This document shows, one piece after another, positions 41,999-50,419 of a stretch of 64,000 nt of DNA; position 1 is the first letter of the stretch, and the number at the start of each line of letters is the position of its first letter. Location: NCBI RefSeq assembly GCF_003472385.1, contig NZ_QRLV01000003.1:124001-188000 (forward strand). The letters are read 5' to 3'. Position numbers and translations under genes: made by a program. Origin of the DNA: Sutterella sp. AM11-39 (GTDB lineage Bacteria > Pseudomonadota > Gammaproteobacteria > Burkholderiales > Burkholderiaceae_F). Below the pieces are notes generated by a model. The model was not told the DNA's origin and made no database searches. It saw nothing but the letters and a program-made list of their open reading frames with translations.

Positions 41999-42375
41999 GC
42001 TCTTCTGGACTTTTGGGAAAATAGGGGCTCCCCAGGCCGCTAGGCCAAGAAACCAAAAGCGCGTTGGATCCTATATCGTTGGGATAGAAAAAAAAACTAG
42101 CGAGAGGAGCAACGCGCAATGACGATTCTACCCCGCGCTTCTTCTCGCCAACGACCTCCCGCAAACTTGCTTGCGCAAGAGCTCACATCCTGCAACCTCA
42201 ATCAGATCTTCTTTCCTGGCTACACCGTCGTCGCCATTGTTCGCACTCGAGCGAGCATCACTCTGAAGCTCGAGGCCACCGAGCTTGCGATTTGTCCCAA
42301 GTGCGGCGAGCCCTGCATCAAGATCCACGACACCAGATACCGCTTGGTACGAAACATCCCGTTTTGTGAAATCTC
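41998..42375 (+). mobile_element. Left part of an ISL3-family insertion sequence
   Basis: Starts with GGCTCTTCTGGAC, like ISL3-type terminal repeats, directly at the autotransporter stop codon. Its transposase gene (42119-42375) is truncated. The right part is missing and the sequence joins an integrase fragment near 42,375. Confidence 0.7.
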
Positions 42376-42379
42376 ATGA
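42119..42379 (+). pseudogene. ISL3-family transposase, N-terminal fragment
   Basis: 86 residues; the zinc-ribbon of ISL3 transposases is visible (CPKCGEPC then KIHDTRYRLVRNIPF). The DDE catalytic domain is absent. ATG at 42119 preceded by GAGGAG. The last few codons are already integrase-side sequence read antisense. Confidence 0.85.
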
Positions 42380-43074
42380 AACAACCATGGTATCTCTTCA
42401 ACAGGGCAAGCTGCATGATGGCTAGACAATACTGCGGTTTTCTTCAAAGGCTCTAAAAGCACCCCTAAAGCACCGCTCAATTGGGCTGGATTTTCACGAA
42501 TTGCACACATATTCGTAGCCATAGCCCACTGGAAAATCTTGAAGATGCTCGTTTTAAGTTTCAGTGCTGTTGCATTTTTCTCAAGCCAAATTTTTGACAG
42601 CAAATTGAAGACGTCAGCAGCGCTTACCTGGTTTATGTCTTTATTCCCGATGAAGGGATAGGCATGTATCTCGAGAATGCGAAATGCGCGCTTTTCGCCT
42701 TTTACGTTGTCTCCCCAAAAATTAAGGCGGGAACGCTCCGAGAGCCATTGTTTGGCTACTTGTTTAAAAGTTAAAACAGGTACCGTCGGTTGCTTAGGGA
42801 CCAGTACTTGTTTGCGTTCAGCTATGACATCTTCGCCTGCAGATATGCGAGCACGTAGTCTTGAGGCTTCTTCTCTAGCCTTGGCTAGACTCATCTCAGG
42901 GTAGGTGCCCAATGTAAGATCATGACGTCCTGTCTTGTCCTGAAAGCGAAGAAAGAAGTAACTTTGATAGGGTCTGCTTCTGAAGTAGAGCCCTGAAACG
43001 CCACCCACGGCAATGGTTTTTAGGCCGACGTTTTTGAGTTGGGTTGCTGTAACAATTTTTGATGTCTTCGGCAT
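42375..43074 (-). pseudogene. Tyrosine recombinase (P4-type integrase), N-terminal half
   Basis: About 233 integrase residues from the ATG at 43072-43074. The arm-binding domain (GVSGLYFRSRPYQSYFFLRFQDKTGRHDLTLGTYP, seen as LYFRSRPYQSYFFLRF and DLTLGTYPEMSLAKAREEA) and the core-binding domain (QVAKQWLSERS...SAADVFNLLSKIW) are present, but the catalytic R-H-R-Y domain is replaced by the ISL3 fragment. It starts 195 nt downstream of tRNA-Arg(CCT), the typical first gene of a tRNA-inserted island. Now inactive, so the island is probably locked. Confidence 0.9.
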
Positions 43075-43082
43075 GTTGAGTT

Positions 43083-43146
43083 GATGATGGGCAGAGTGCA
43101 GATTTGATATTTCAAACCCAGTCTACCCATCATCCTGCCCATCATC
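43083..43146. repeat. Repeats upstream of the integrase (possible arm sites/operator)
   Basis: GATGATGGGCAG (43083-43094) is repeated inversely as CTGCCCATCATC (43135-43146). CCCATCATC also occurs as two direct copies at 43126 and 43138 with a 12-bp period. They lie just upstream of the integrase ATG. Confidence 0.65.
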
Positions 43147-43230
43147 CGGGTGTCGGCTGGCCAGGAATCATCTCAAACGAGCAAGAACAATTTTTGCGGG
43201 TACAGAATTGTTTTTAAAGGGAAAAATAAC

Positions 43231-43264
43231 AAAAAACCGAACGGGTGCGAACCGCTCGGTTTTC
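43231..43264 (-). terminator. Rho-independent terminator after tRNA-Arg(CCT)
   Basis: On the minus strand AACCGAGCGG pairs with CCGTTCGGTT around a 7-nt loop, followed by T residues. It lies 6 nt beyond the tRNA 3' end, so an inserted island did not separate them, or brought a copy. Confidence 0.8.
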
Positions 43265-43269
43265 TATCT

Positions 43270-43345
43270 TGGCGCCTCTGCCGGGACTCGAACCCAGATC
43301 TAACCCTTAGGAGGGGCTTGTTCTATCCAGTTGAACTACAGAGAC
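43270..43345 (-). tRNA. tRNA-Arg (anticodon CCT)
   Basis: 76 nt with encoded CCA. Acceptor GTCTCTG/CAGAGGC, D-stem GTTC/GAAC, anticodon stem AGCCC/GGGTT with loop CTCCTAA giving CCT, T-arm CTGGG-TTCGAGT-CCCGG. It reads AGG. A frequent attachment site of P4-type integrases. Confidence 0.95.
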
Positions 43346-43482
43346 GCACAGTGTTCAAACTTCCCGTTTATGCTTCGGAAAGTCTGTCAGGCCCGCAATT
43401 GTAGCAAACCGACAATTTTGTTCGAGCAAATTTTGATAGCATGAGCAAGGATGTATAAACAACGGCTGATGACTGACTTCCT

Positions 43483-44676
43483 ATGTTTAGTTTCCGTGAC
43501 AGCGTCGATCTTTGGCTACGAATCGGTTTCGGCGCTCTGATTCTTCTTGGTTGCTACTTTGTAATGCAACCTTTTCTCACGGCCATTTTGTTGGCGGGCA
43601 TTCTGGCTGTCGTCAGCTGGCCGTTGTACGAGCGGGCGCTCACGAGCTTCGGCAATCGTTCGACGATAGCGGCGACATTCATGGTGTGCGTCGTGATCGT
43701 CACGGTGCTCATTCCGTTGTCGATCATTACGGGCGTTCTCGCGCATCAGATTCCGCAGCTGATTCATTGGGTACGCGACTGGGTGGCCGGCGGTATGAAA
43801 TTGCCCGATTGGCTAATTGCCATTCCCTACGTCGGAGAAAGCATCAACGAAGCCTTTCACTTAGGTTTTGATCCCGCCGCCCTCGGGGACTTCATTCAAA
43901 AGGCTATCGACCCCGTCACTAAGTGGGTGCTGAGTGCCTCAGTCGGCATCGGCAACGGCTTGTTCCAGATGGCGCTCGTTGCCTTTATTGCATTCTTCTT
44001 CTATCGCGACGGCAATTCGCTCGCGCGCCGCGGTCGTCTGTTCCTAAAGCGAGTCTCGGGCGATCTTGCTGATGAATACACCGGCATTTTGGTCAACACG
44101 ACCCGCTCGGTGGTCTTCGGCGTGCTCGGCACCGCTGTGGGGCAGGGTGTGGTGGCGGCCATCGGCTTTATCATTGCTGATGTTCCGGGTGTTGTGATGC
44201 TCAGTTTCGCCGTTTGTGTGCTCTCCGTCGTGCCCGTTGGTCCGCCTCTGGTGTGGGGTTCGGTTGCCATTTGGCTCGCCGCAACCGATCAGATCGGCTG
44301 GGCGGTGTTCCTGGTTTTGTGGGGAACGCTTGCGGTGAGTTCGGTGGATAACTTCATCAAGCCCATTTTGATCAGCCGCGGTACGGCATTGCCTCTGGCG
44401 CTGGTTTTCCTGGGCGTCTTGGGCGGCATCATGAGCTTCGGCATGCTCGGCGTCGTGTTGGGTCCCATTTTCCTGTCGGCGGCCATCGCCATGTTGAAGA
44501 CTTGGCTCAAGCATCCCGTCAAGCGTCTGGTCCCTGTTGCGGTTGTTCCCGGCTCGGATGCGAAGGCTGCCGCGGAGTCTGAAGAGCAAGTGCTGGTCGA
44601 GGAAGGCGATTCTTCCGAAGACGATAAAAAGCCTGCCTCGGCCGTGCAGGATACGCCGGACGAAAATCGCCGCTAA
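43483..44676 (+). CDS. AI-2E family transporter (PerM-like)
   Basis: 397 residues with about eight membrane helices: three N-terminal, a long amphipathic middle (residues about 95-140) and five C-terminal. Family features include FVMQPFLTAILLAGILA, FFFYRDG and a late DNFIKPILISRG, a hallmark of the AI-2E/PerM family. Members export autoinducer-2 or move Na+/H+ or other solutes; the substrate is not predictable. The last 50 residues are an acidic cytoplasmic tail. Monocistronic, ended by a terminator at 44,701. Confidence 0.9.
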   Translation: MFSFRDSVDLWLRIGFGALILLGCYFVMQPFLTAILLAGILAVVSWPLYERALTSFGNRSTIAATFMVCVVIVTVLIPLSIITGVLAHQIPQLIHWVRDWVAGGMKLPDWLIAIPYVGESINEAFHLGFDPAALGDFIQKAIDPVTKWVLSASVGIGNGLFQMALVAFIAFFFYRDGNSLARRGRLFLKRVSGDLADEYTGILVNTTRSVVFGVLGTAVGQGVVAAIGFIIADVPGVVMLSFAVCVLSVVPVGPPLVWGSVAIWLAATDQIGWAVFLVLWGTLAVSSVDNFIKPILISRGTALPLALVFLGVLGGIMSFGMLGVVLGPIFLSAAIAMLKTWLKHPVKRLVPVAVVPGSDAKAAAESEEQVLVEEGDSSEDDKKPASAVQDTPDENRR

Positions 44677-44700
44677 AATCCGTCTCGAGTTTTACAGTTT

Positions 44701-44732
44701 GCGCCCGTCACTTTCGACGGGCGCTCCTTTTC
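44701..44732 (+). terminator. Rho-independent terminator after the perM-like gene
   Basis: GCGCCCGTC (44701-44709) pairs perfectly with GACGGGCGC (44716-44724), loop ACTTTC, then TCCTTTTCC. Confidence 0.85.
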
Positions 44733-44776
44733 CGATTGTGGTCAAAGTAAGCGCCCGCAGGGCCTGATTCCGAGAA

Positions 44777-46750
44777 ATGGCAGTTCGCAAGCGTCCGTCT
44801 GATTACCAAGAAAATTCCATTCGCGTCTTAAAGGGGCTGGAGCCCGTCAAAAGCCGCCCGGGCATGTACACCCTGACGGACAATCCGCTTCACATTATTC
44901 AGGAAGTGCTTGACAACGCGAGCGACGAAGTGCTCGGCGGGTTCGGCGACACGATCACGCTGACGATGTGTGCCGACGGCAGCGTTGCCGTTGAAGACAA
45001 CGGCCGCGGCATTCCGGTGGGTATTCACCCTACGGAAGGCATCCCGACGGTGGAACTGGTGTTTACGCAACTGCACGCAGGCGGTAAGTTCGACAAGGCC
45101 TCAGGCGGCGCCTATAGCTTTTCGGGCGGTCTGCATGGCGTCGGTGTCTCGGTGACCAACGCCCTGAGTCAACATTTGAACGTCACGGTTTGGCGCGACG
45201 GCAAGCAGTACGACATCGGCTTTGCTGACGGTTTCGTATCGGAACCTCTTACCGAACAACCTTCCACTCGCGGCAAAAAGTACACGGGTACGCGCGTTCA
45301 ATGTCTGCCGGATCCCAAGTATTTTGATTCGCCGACGATTCCGGAGCAACAGCTCATCGGCCTGTTGCAGAGTAAGGCCGTTTTGCTTCCGCGTTGTACG
45401 GTTCGCTATATCAACGAAAAGACGGGGCAGGAACTGTCCTGGCGCTACGACGGAGGTTTGCGAGAATATCTGTTGGCCGAATTCACCGAGCCGCTTCTTT
45501 TTGATCCTTTCGAAGCGCAGGGGTGGGCTGAAGAAAACGATGAGACGTTTGCCGTGGACGAGGGTGCCCACTGGGTTGTGTGCTGGAGCGAAACCGGCAC
45601 ACCCGTGCGCGAGAGCTACGTAAATCTGATTCCGACTCCCGCCGGCGGCACGCACGAAGCTGGTCTTCGCGAGGGTTTGTTTCTGGCGCTCAAGTCCTTT
45701 ATGGACGCGCACGGCTTGATGGCCAAGGGCGTGAAGCTTCTGACCGACGACGTCGCAAGCCGCGCCAGTTTCGTGCTGTCGGCCAAGGTGCTCGATCCCC
45801 AGTTTCAGGGCCAGACCAAGGAAAAGCTCACAAGTCGCGATGCCATGCGATTGGTGAGCAATTTCGTTAGGCCGCAGTTCGAGTACTGGCTCAACGATCA
45901 TATTGAAGAGGGAAAGAAACTTGCCGAGCTGGTGATTCGTCAGGCGCAGGCGCGTCAGCGCCGCGCTCAGAAGGTCGAAAAGAAGAAGTCTTCGAGCGTG
46001 GCAGTGTTGCCGGGCAAACTCACCGATTGCGAATCGACCGACATCAGCCGCAACGAAATTTTCCTCGTGGAAGGTGACTCGGCAGGCGGCACGGCCAAGC
46101 AGGGACGCGACAAGGAGCATCAGGCGATCCTTCCGTTGCGCGGCAAGGTACTCAATACCTGGGAAGTCGACAGTGATCGTATCTTTGCCAGCCAGGTGAT
46201 TCACGACATCGCGGTGGCCGTGGGCGTCGATCCGCACAAGCTCGACGACGACACGGATCTCTCGGGGCTTCGTTACGGCAAGGTCTGCATTCTGGCCGAC
46301 GCCGACGTTGACGGCAGCCACATCCAGGTTCTTCTTTTGACACTCTTTTATCGTCACTTCCCTAAACTGATTTCGGAAGGGCACGTCTTTATCGCTCAGC
46401 CGCCGCTTTTCCGCGTTGACGTTCCGAAACAGGGGAAAAAACCGGAAAAGAAAATTTACTGTGCCGATGATCGCGAACTTAAGCGTACCTTGAGTAAACT
46501 CGAGAAAGAAGGGCTGCCGCTTGAAAAGCTCAGTATCTCCCGATTCAAAGGTCTGGGTGAAATGAGCGAAAAGCAGCTTGCCGAAGCCGCGTTTCATCCC
46601 GACACCCGTCGTCTGCTGCCCGTGACGCTCGGCGGCATCGAAAAGGCGCAGACCGACGCCGTGATGGGATTGCTGATGGGCAAGGGCGAAGCAACCGGAC
46701 GCCGCAGCTGGATGGAAATGCACGGCGACGACGTGGAGGTGGATGTCTGA
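44777..46750 (+). CDS. parE: DNA topoisomerase IV subunit B
   Basis: 657 residues. ATPase subunit for decatenation. GHKL motifs: EVLDNASDEVLGG (N-box), VEDNGRGIPVG, GLHGVGVSVTNALS. TOPRIM: EGDSAGGTAKQGRD, then DADVDGSHIQ. The C-terminal RFKGLGEMSEKQL is the ParE/GyrB conserved block. The protein is ParE-length, without the GyrB insertion. parC is not in the window. The ATG at 44777 is followed by the usual YQENSIRVLKGLEPVKSRPGMY start. Confidence 0.95.
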   Translation: MAVRKRPSDYQENSIRVLKGLEPVKSRPGMYTLTDNPLHIIQEVLDNASDEVLGGFGDTITLTMCADGSVAVEDNGRGIPVGIHPTEGIPTVELVFTQLHAGGKFDKASGGAYSFSGGLHGVGVSVTNALSQHLNVTVWRDGKQYDIGFADGFVSEPLTEQPSTRGKKYTGTRVQCLPDPKYFDSPTIPEQQLIGLLQSKAVLLPRCTVRYINEKTGQELSWRYDGGLREYLLAEFTEPLLFDPFEAQGWAEENDETFAVDEGAHWVVCWSETGTPVRESYVNLIPTPAGGTHEAGLREGLFLALKSFMDAHGLMAKGVKLLTDDVASRASFVLSAKVLDPQFQGQTKEKLTSRDAMRLVSNFVRPQFEYWLNDHIEEGKKLAELVIRQAQARQRRAQKVEKKKSSSVAVLPGKLTDCESTDISRNEIFLVEGDSAGGTAKQGRDKEHQAILPLRGKVLNTWEVDSDRIFASQVIHDIAVAVGVDPHKLDDDTDLSGLRYGKVCILADADVDGSHIQVLLLTLFYRHFPKLISEGHVFIAQPPLFRVDVPKQGKKPEKKIYCADDRELKRTLSKLEKEGLPLEKLSISRFKGLGEMSEKQLAEAAFHPDTRRLLPVTLGGIEKAQTDAVMGLLMGKGEATGRRSWMEMHGDDVEVDV

Positions 46751-46797
46751 GGAACCAAACGTCGTCGCGGTTGAAATCGCTTTTGAAGGAGAGAGTG

Positions 46798-47511
46798 ATG
46801 GATTCAAAAGGTATTGCACAAAGCGTGATTGTGGCCGCGGGTCTGATCGGCGGTCTGGGACTTTTGGGCAGTCAGCTTTCCGACGGCATCAACGCCTTTG
46901 TCGATCGCGATCGCGTGGTGACAGTCAAGGGCCTTGCAACGGCCTCCGTCATCGCCGACGAGGTGCTCTGGCCGATTTCCTTCCGAGTGCTTGGAAACGA
47001 TCTGCAGGAGGTCTACCGTCAGGCCGAAGCCCAGACGCAGATTGTCAAGGAGTTTCTCAAGTCGGGTGGCATCAAGCCTGACGAAATCACGGACGCCAGC
47101 CCCAAGGTTGACGACGCTCAGGCCAATATGTACGGCGAAAACAAGCGCGCATACCGCTATATTCTGACGCCGTCCGTGACCGTCTCGACGAAGAATGTGG
47201 ATGCCGTGCTAGCTCTTCAGCGCTCGATGAGCGGGCTGATAGCCAAGGGCGTGACGCCGACCGAAGACTACAGCTTCCGCACGATCTTCAATTACACGAA
47301 GTTAAACAGCATCAAGCCAGCGATGATTGAGGCGGCGACGGTCAATGCGCGCGAGGCGGCCGAGAAGTTTGCAAAAGACTCCGGTTCGACTTTGGGCAAA
47401 ATCCGCCGCGCCTCGCAAGGACAGTTCCAGATCTTTGATCGCGACGCCAACACGCGCTGGATAAAGAACGTGCGTGTCGTGACGACTGTTGAGTATTACC
47501 TCAAGGACTAA
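46798..47511 (+). CDS. SIMPL-domain (YggE/DUF541-like) membrane-anchored protein
   Basis: 237 residues from the ATG at 46798, with AAGGAG 6 nt upstream. A single N-terminal helix (SVIVAAGLIGGLGLLGSQLS) anchors or exports it. The SIMPL domain follows: DRDRVVTVKGLATASVIAD, then repeated beta-alpha units ending NVRVVTTVEYYLKD. E. coli YggE, a relative, reduces oxidative stress; the function here is unknown. It follows parE at 47 nt and may be cotranscribed. A terminator follows. Confidence 0.85.
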   Translation: MDSKGIAQSVIVAAGLIGGLGLLGSQLSDGINAFVDRDRVVTVKGLATASVIADEVLWPISFRVLGNDLQEVYRQAEAQTQIVKEFLKSGGIKPDEITDASPKVDDAQANMYGENKRAYRYILTPSVTVSTKNVDAVLALQRSMSGLIAKGVTPTEDYSFRTIFNYTKLNSIKPAMIEAATVNAREAAEKFAKDSGSTLGKIRRASQGQFQIFDRDANTRWIKNVRVVTTVEYYLKD

Positions 47512-47588
47512 TCGAGAATTTCGAGCAAGCTTTTGCTCGTTCCGTGTGTTCCTCAAGAGAGCCTTTTCGGCATCATTTGTGTCGAAAC

Positions 47589-47625
47589 AGCCCGCTTCCT
47601 TTTTTGGGTTGCGGGCTTTAATTTT
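47589..47625 (+). terminator. Rho-independent terminator after the SIMPL gene
   Basis: AGCCCGC (47589-47595) pairs with GCGGGCT (47611-47617), loop of 15 nt, then TTAATTTTT. Confidence 0.75.
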
Positions 47626-47638
47626 TGAGGAGTGGATC

Positions 47639-48349
47639 ATGCATATCGTTTGCCATATGGCCGCGAGCGTCGATGGTCGTCTGCACCCGAGCCGCTGGAG
47701 TCCGTTTGTCGAAGACTGTTCGGTGGGCGGCGTCTACGAAGAGGTGGCAAATCAGTACGACTATGTCGGCTGGATGATCGGCCGCGTGACGATGGCCGAA
47801 TACAGCGAGGCCATCACGGAGAGCGAACCCGCAAAACTGCGGCCGGCTGAGGCCGCACCCGCGCAAGGCATTAAGGTTGACCCGAAGGGCCGCAAGATTT
47901 CGGTTGCGTTCGACTTCAAGGGCAAGCTTCACTATGGTCAGCCCGTGCAGGAAACGGGCGAGCAGATCGTGACGGTGGTGAGCGACCGCGTCTGCGACGA
48001 ATATATTGAAGAACTTCGTCAAAGCGGAGTGGGTGTCGTGGCGGTTCCCGTCAACGGCAATGAACTCGTCCTTGCCATGGAGCAACTTGCCAAGGACTAC
48101 GGCGACGGCGTGTGGATGCTCGAAGGCGGCGCCATCATCAATGCGGCCTTCATCCAGGCGGGACTTGTCGACGAGGTGAGTACGGTAATTTATCCGGCCA
48201 TTGACGCGACCAAAGAAAGTCCCGCAATTTATGAAGCCGCGCAAGAGGGGGTCTTCCCCGCCAAAAACCTTAGTCTGCGGTTTAAGGAGTCCAAAATCCT
48301 TTCGGGCGGCGCTGTTTGGCTTAATTACGAGGTCGTACCGGCGAAGTGA
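47639..48349 (+). CDS. RibD C-terminal/dihydrofolate reductase-like protein
   Basis: 236 residues from the ATG at 47639 with GAGGAG just upstream. N-terminal CHMAASVDGRLHPSRWSPF, WMIGRVTMAEYSEA and C-terminal MLEGGAIINAAFIQAGLVDEVSTVIYPAI match the RibD-C (pyrimidine reductase) family related to DHFR. The conserved GG of NADPH binding is in LEGGA. Such stand-alone proteins are annotated as dihydrofolate reductase family; the substrate is unknown. There is no deaminase domain, so it is not full RibD. Confidence 0.85.
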   Translation: MHIVCHMAASVDGRLHPSRWSPFVEDCSVGGVYEEVANQYDYVGWMIGRVTMAEYSEAITESEPAKLRPAEAAPAQGIKVDPKGRKISVAFDFKGKLHYGQPVQETGEQIVTVVSDRVCDEYIEELRQSGVGVVAVPVNGNELVLAMEQLAKDYGDGVWMLEGGAIINAAFIQAGLVDEVSTVIYPAIDATKESPAIYEAAQEGVFPAKNLSLRFKESKILSGGAVWLNYEVVPAK

Positions 48350-48388
48350 GGTAATACCGCAAGAATTCGGCAGGTTTTGTTCTCTCAA

Positions 48389-48429
48389 ACGGACGCTTTG
48401 CCGTGTAGGGCGAGGCGTCCGTGTACAAT
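48389..48429 (+). promoter_or_regulatory. Dyad and -10 box upstream of metQ
   Basis: ACGGACGC (48389-48396) and GCGTCCGT (48415-48422) form a perfect 8-bp inverted repeat; TACAAT (48424-48429) follows directly as a likely -10. The dyad covers the -35 area, so it may be an operator rather than a terminator; there is no U-tract. Confidence 0.5.
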
Positions 48430-48504
48430 CGAAGAATCATTGACAAGACGAAGAGCCTGACGACTCTGGGGTGTCTTTGTCTGCACACTTGGGAGAATAG
48501 ACCA

Positions 48505-49326
48505 ATGAAGAAGTTTTTCACGAGCGTTGCCGTTTGCGCGGCGGCTGCCATTGCACTGACCGGTTGCGGTGACGATAAGGCGAAGGAACCCGCAAAGACG
48601 GCTTCGGCTGACACAACGATTACTGTGGGGGCCACTCCGGTTCCGCACGCTGACATCCTTAACTTTATCGCTCCGGAAATGAAGAAGCAGGGCGTGACGC
48701 TCAAGGTGTTGGAATTCTCCGACTACGTCAAGCCCAATATGGCTCTGGCCGACAAGGAAATTGACGCAAACTTCTTCCAGCATAAGCCCTACTTGGACAG
48801 CTTTGCCAAAGAACGCGGCCTGAAGCTTTCTTCGCTCGTTGCCGTGCACATTGAACCGATGGGCGTGTACTCCAAGAAGTTCAAGGACGTCAAGAGTGTT
48901 CCCGATGGCGCCAAGATCGCCATTCCGAATGACCCGACCAACGGCGGCCGCGCGTTGCGCGTTCTGGCTGACGCCGGCATCTTCGGTCTGAAGGACGGCG
49001 TGGGTGTCAATGGTACTCCTGCCGACATTGTCAACAATGCCAAGAACGTGAAGATCCTGGAAATGGAAGCTGCCGTGCTGCCGCGCACGCTCGATGACGT
49101 TGATTACGCCGTCATCAATTCCAACTTTGCTCTGAGCGTGGGGCTCAATCCCACCAAGGATTCGCTCTTTACCGAAGCCAAGGATTCGCCGTACGCTAAC
49201 ATCGTGGCCGTTCGCGCCGATGACAACCGCGAAGTTCTGCAGAAGCTGAAGTCCGCCATCACGTCCCCGGCCGTGCGCGACTTCATTCTTGAGAAGTACA
49301 AGGGCTCCGTGGTGCCGGCTTTCTAA
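48505..49326 (+). CDS. metQ: Methionine ABC transporter substrate-binding lipoprotein (MetQ-like)
   Basis: 273 residues from the ATG at 48505 (GGGAG 9 nt upstream). The lipobox is LTGCGDD near residue 21, so it is anchored in the membrane facing the periplasm. The NlpA/MetQ domain has the family pieces VGATPVPHADIL, VLEFSDYVKPNMAL, DANFFQHKPYLD and NDPTNGGRAL. It binds L- or D-methionine for an ABC importer. The MetN ATPase and MetI permease are not in the window, so the ligand is by family only. A strong terminator follows. Confidence 0.92.
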   Translation: MKKFFTSVAVCAAAAIALTGCGDDKAKEPAKTASADTTITVGATPVPHADILNFIAPEMKKQGVTLKVLEFSDYVKPNMALADKEIDANFFQHKPYLDSFAKERGLKLSSLVAVHIEPMGVYSKKFKDVKSVPDGAKIAIPNDPTNGGRALRVLADAGIFGLKDGVGVNGTPADIVNNAKNVKILEMEAAVLPRTLDDVDYAVINSNFALSVGLNPTKDSLFTEAKDSPYANIVAVRADDNREVLQKLKSAITSPAVRDFILEKYKGSVVPAF

Positions 49327-49399
49327 TAGGCTAAATGTGAACCTTTAAAAGTTAAAGAAAAACCTATCGGATCGCCCGTTTTAGAGGGCAAAAAAGAGA

Positions 49400-49451
49400 G
49401 CCTCCCGTTTCCGAATCATCTTTCGGTGATCGCAAAAAGCGGGAGGTTTTC
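49400..49451. terminator. Bidirectional terminator between metQ and alpA-like gene
   Basis: CCTCCCG (49401-49407) pairs with CGGGAGG (49440-49446), with an inner TCATC...GATGA-like extension; TTTTCTT follows on plus and CTCTCTTTTTT on minus. Confidence 0.85.
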
Positions 49452-49514
49452 TTATGTCAAAGATCAAATATAAAAGCTCGTAAACAAGCCTTTAATTGAT
49501 TTGAGGTAGCTCAC

Positions 49515-49769
49515 TTATTTCGTTCCGGTGCAGCCGGAATGTCGAGCAATCATGAGCTGAGCGACCAGCTTCTGAAGATCCTCTTTTGTTGCTGATCGCA
49601 TATAAGCACTGACAACGGTATCCACCTCGTGTTCAGGCCAGGCAGAAACGCGCTCTCCAAATTTGACGGGCGGCGGAAAGGTTCCTTGCTTAATGCGGGC
49701 GTACAGCGTAGTTTTTCCGATGGCCAATTGCTCAAGCAGCTCAGGAAGGCGTACAAAAAATATCGGCAT
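49515..49769 (-). CDS. AlpA-family DNA-binding regulator (orphan)
   Basis: 84 residues. The winged helix of AlpA/phage-excisionase regulators is clear: RLPELLEQLAIGKTTLYARIKQ then PPPVKFGERVSAWPEHEVD. AlpA proteins control prophage or satellite integrases. No integrase or other phage gene lies beside it; the only integrase in the window is the broken one at 42.4-43.1 kb. ATG at 49767-49769 with AGGAG 6 nt upstream. It may be a remnant of a lost element or act on another one. Confidence 0.88.
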   Translation of the reverse strand: MPIFFVRLPELLEQLAIGKTTLYARIKQGTFPPPVKFGERVSAWPEHEVDTVVSAYMRSATKEDLQKLVAQLMIARHSGCTGTK

Positions 49770-49835
49770 AGGATTCTCCTACAAAGGTTGAAAAGAGAAT
49801 TTTTGCCGGCTCCGTACTTCGCTATGGCGCTCTGA

Positions 49836-49852
49836 TGAGCAACTTTTGCTCA
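49836..49852. repeat. Perfect hairpin between alpA-like gene and hxlR
   Basis: TGAGCAA (49836-49842) pairs with TTGCTCA (49846-49852), loop CTT. No clear U-tract on either strand. Confidence 0.45.
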
Positions 49853-49953
49853 GCCGACGGAATTTTTAGCGTCTTAACTTGCGGCCAAATCTTGATTTTC
49901 AGAAATTCCCGGCCAATGTGTGGAGAAGTTCCGTTTGGCGGTGTCAAAAAAGA

Positions 49954-50400
49954 TCAGCCATCAACTTCGGGATGAACCGGATGGTGACCACAACAGCAGG
50001 CGCTGCCGGAAGTTTGTTCAGACTTCTCGTCGAGCGGTTGCATGGAACAGTCCGGAGAAATGCCGCGTGATTGAAGGTAACTTGTGCCCCATTCATAGAC
50101 GCAACTCAAGACCGGTTTCAGACTTTTGCCGAGATCCGTGAGCGAATATTCCACCTTGGGCGGCACCACCGCGTATGCCTTGCGGGAAATCAGGCCGTCG
50201 CGCTCAAGCTCTTTGAGCTGCTGAGAGAGCATCTTGGCGTTTGCTTGGGGTACGGCTTTCTGCAACTGAGAAAAGCGTTTCGTGCCGTCAAAAAGATTCC
50301 AGAGAATGAAGGCTTTGTGTTTGCCGCCGATAAGTGCGAGCGTGGTGCGCACCGGGCAGTGTGCGGGTTCGGAAACGGGGTTGTCTTTGGAGGAAGGCAT
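49954..50400 (-). CDS. HxlR-family regulator with Cys/His-rich C-terminus
   Basis: 148 residues. DUF24/HxlR winged helix: AHCPVRTTLALIGGKHKAFILWNLF (redox-type Cys near residue 15), FSQLQKAVPQANAKMLSQQLKELERDGLI, and the wing VVPPKVEYSLTDLGKSL. After the domain a tail carries CSMQ and then SACCCGHHPVHPE, three adjacent Cys plus four His within 12 residues, a plausible copper- or zinc-binding cluster not normal for the family. It is divergent from the copper ATPase gene, with a TACT...AGTA operator between them, so it may be a copper- or redox-responsive repressor of that pump. Confidence 0.85.
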   Translation of the reverse strand: MPSSKDNPVSEPAHCPVRTTLALIGGKHKAFILWNLFDGTKRFSQLQKAVPQANAKMLSQQLKELERDGLISRKAYAVVPPKVEYSLTDLGKSLKPVLSCVYEWGTSYLQSRGISPDCSMQPLDEKSEQTSGSACCCGHHPVHPEVDG

Positions 50401-50419
50401 ACGGAATTTCTATCTAAGT

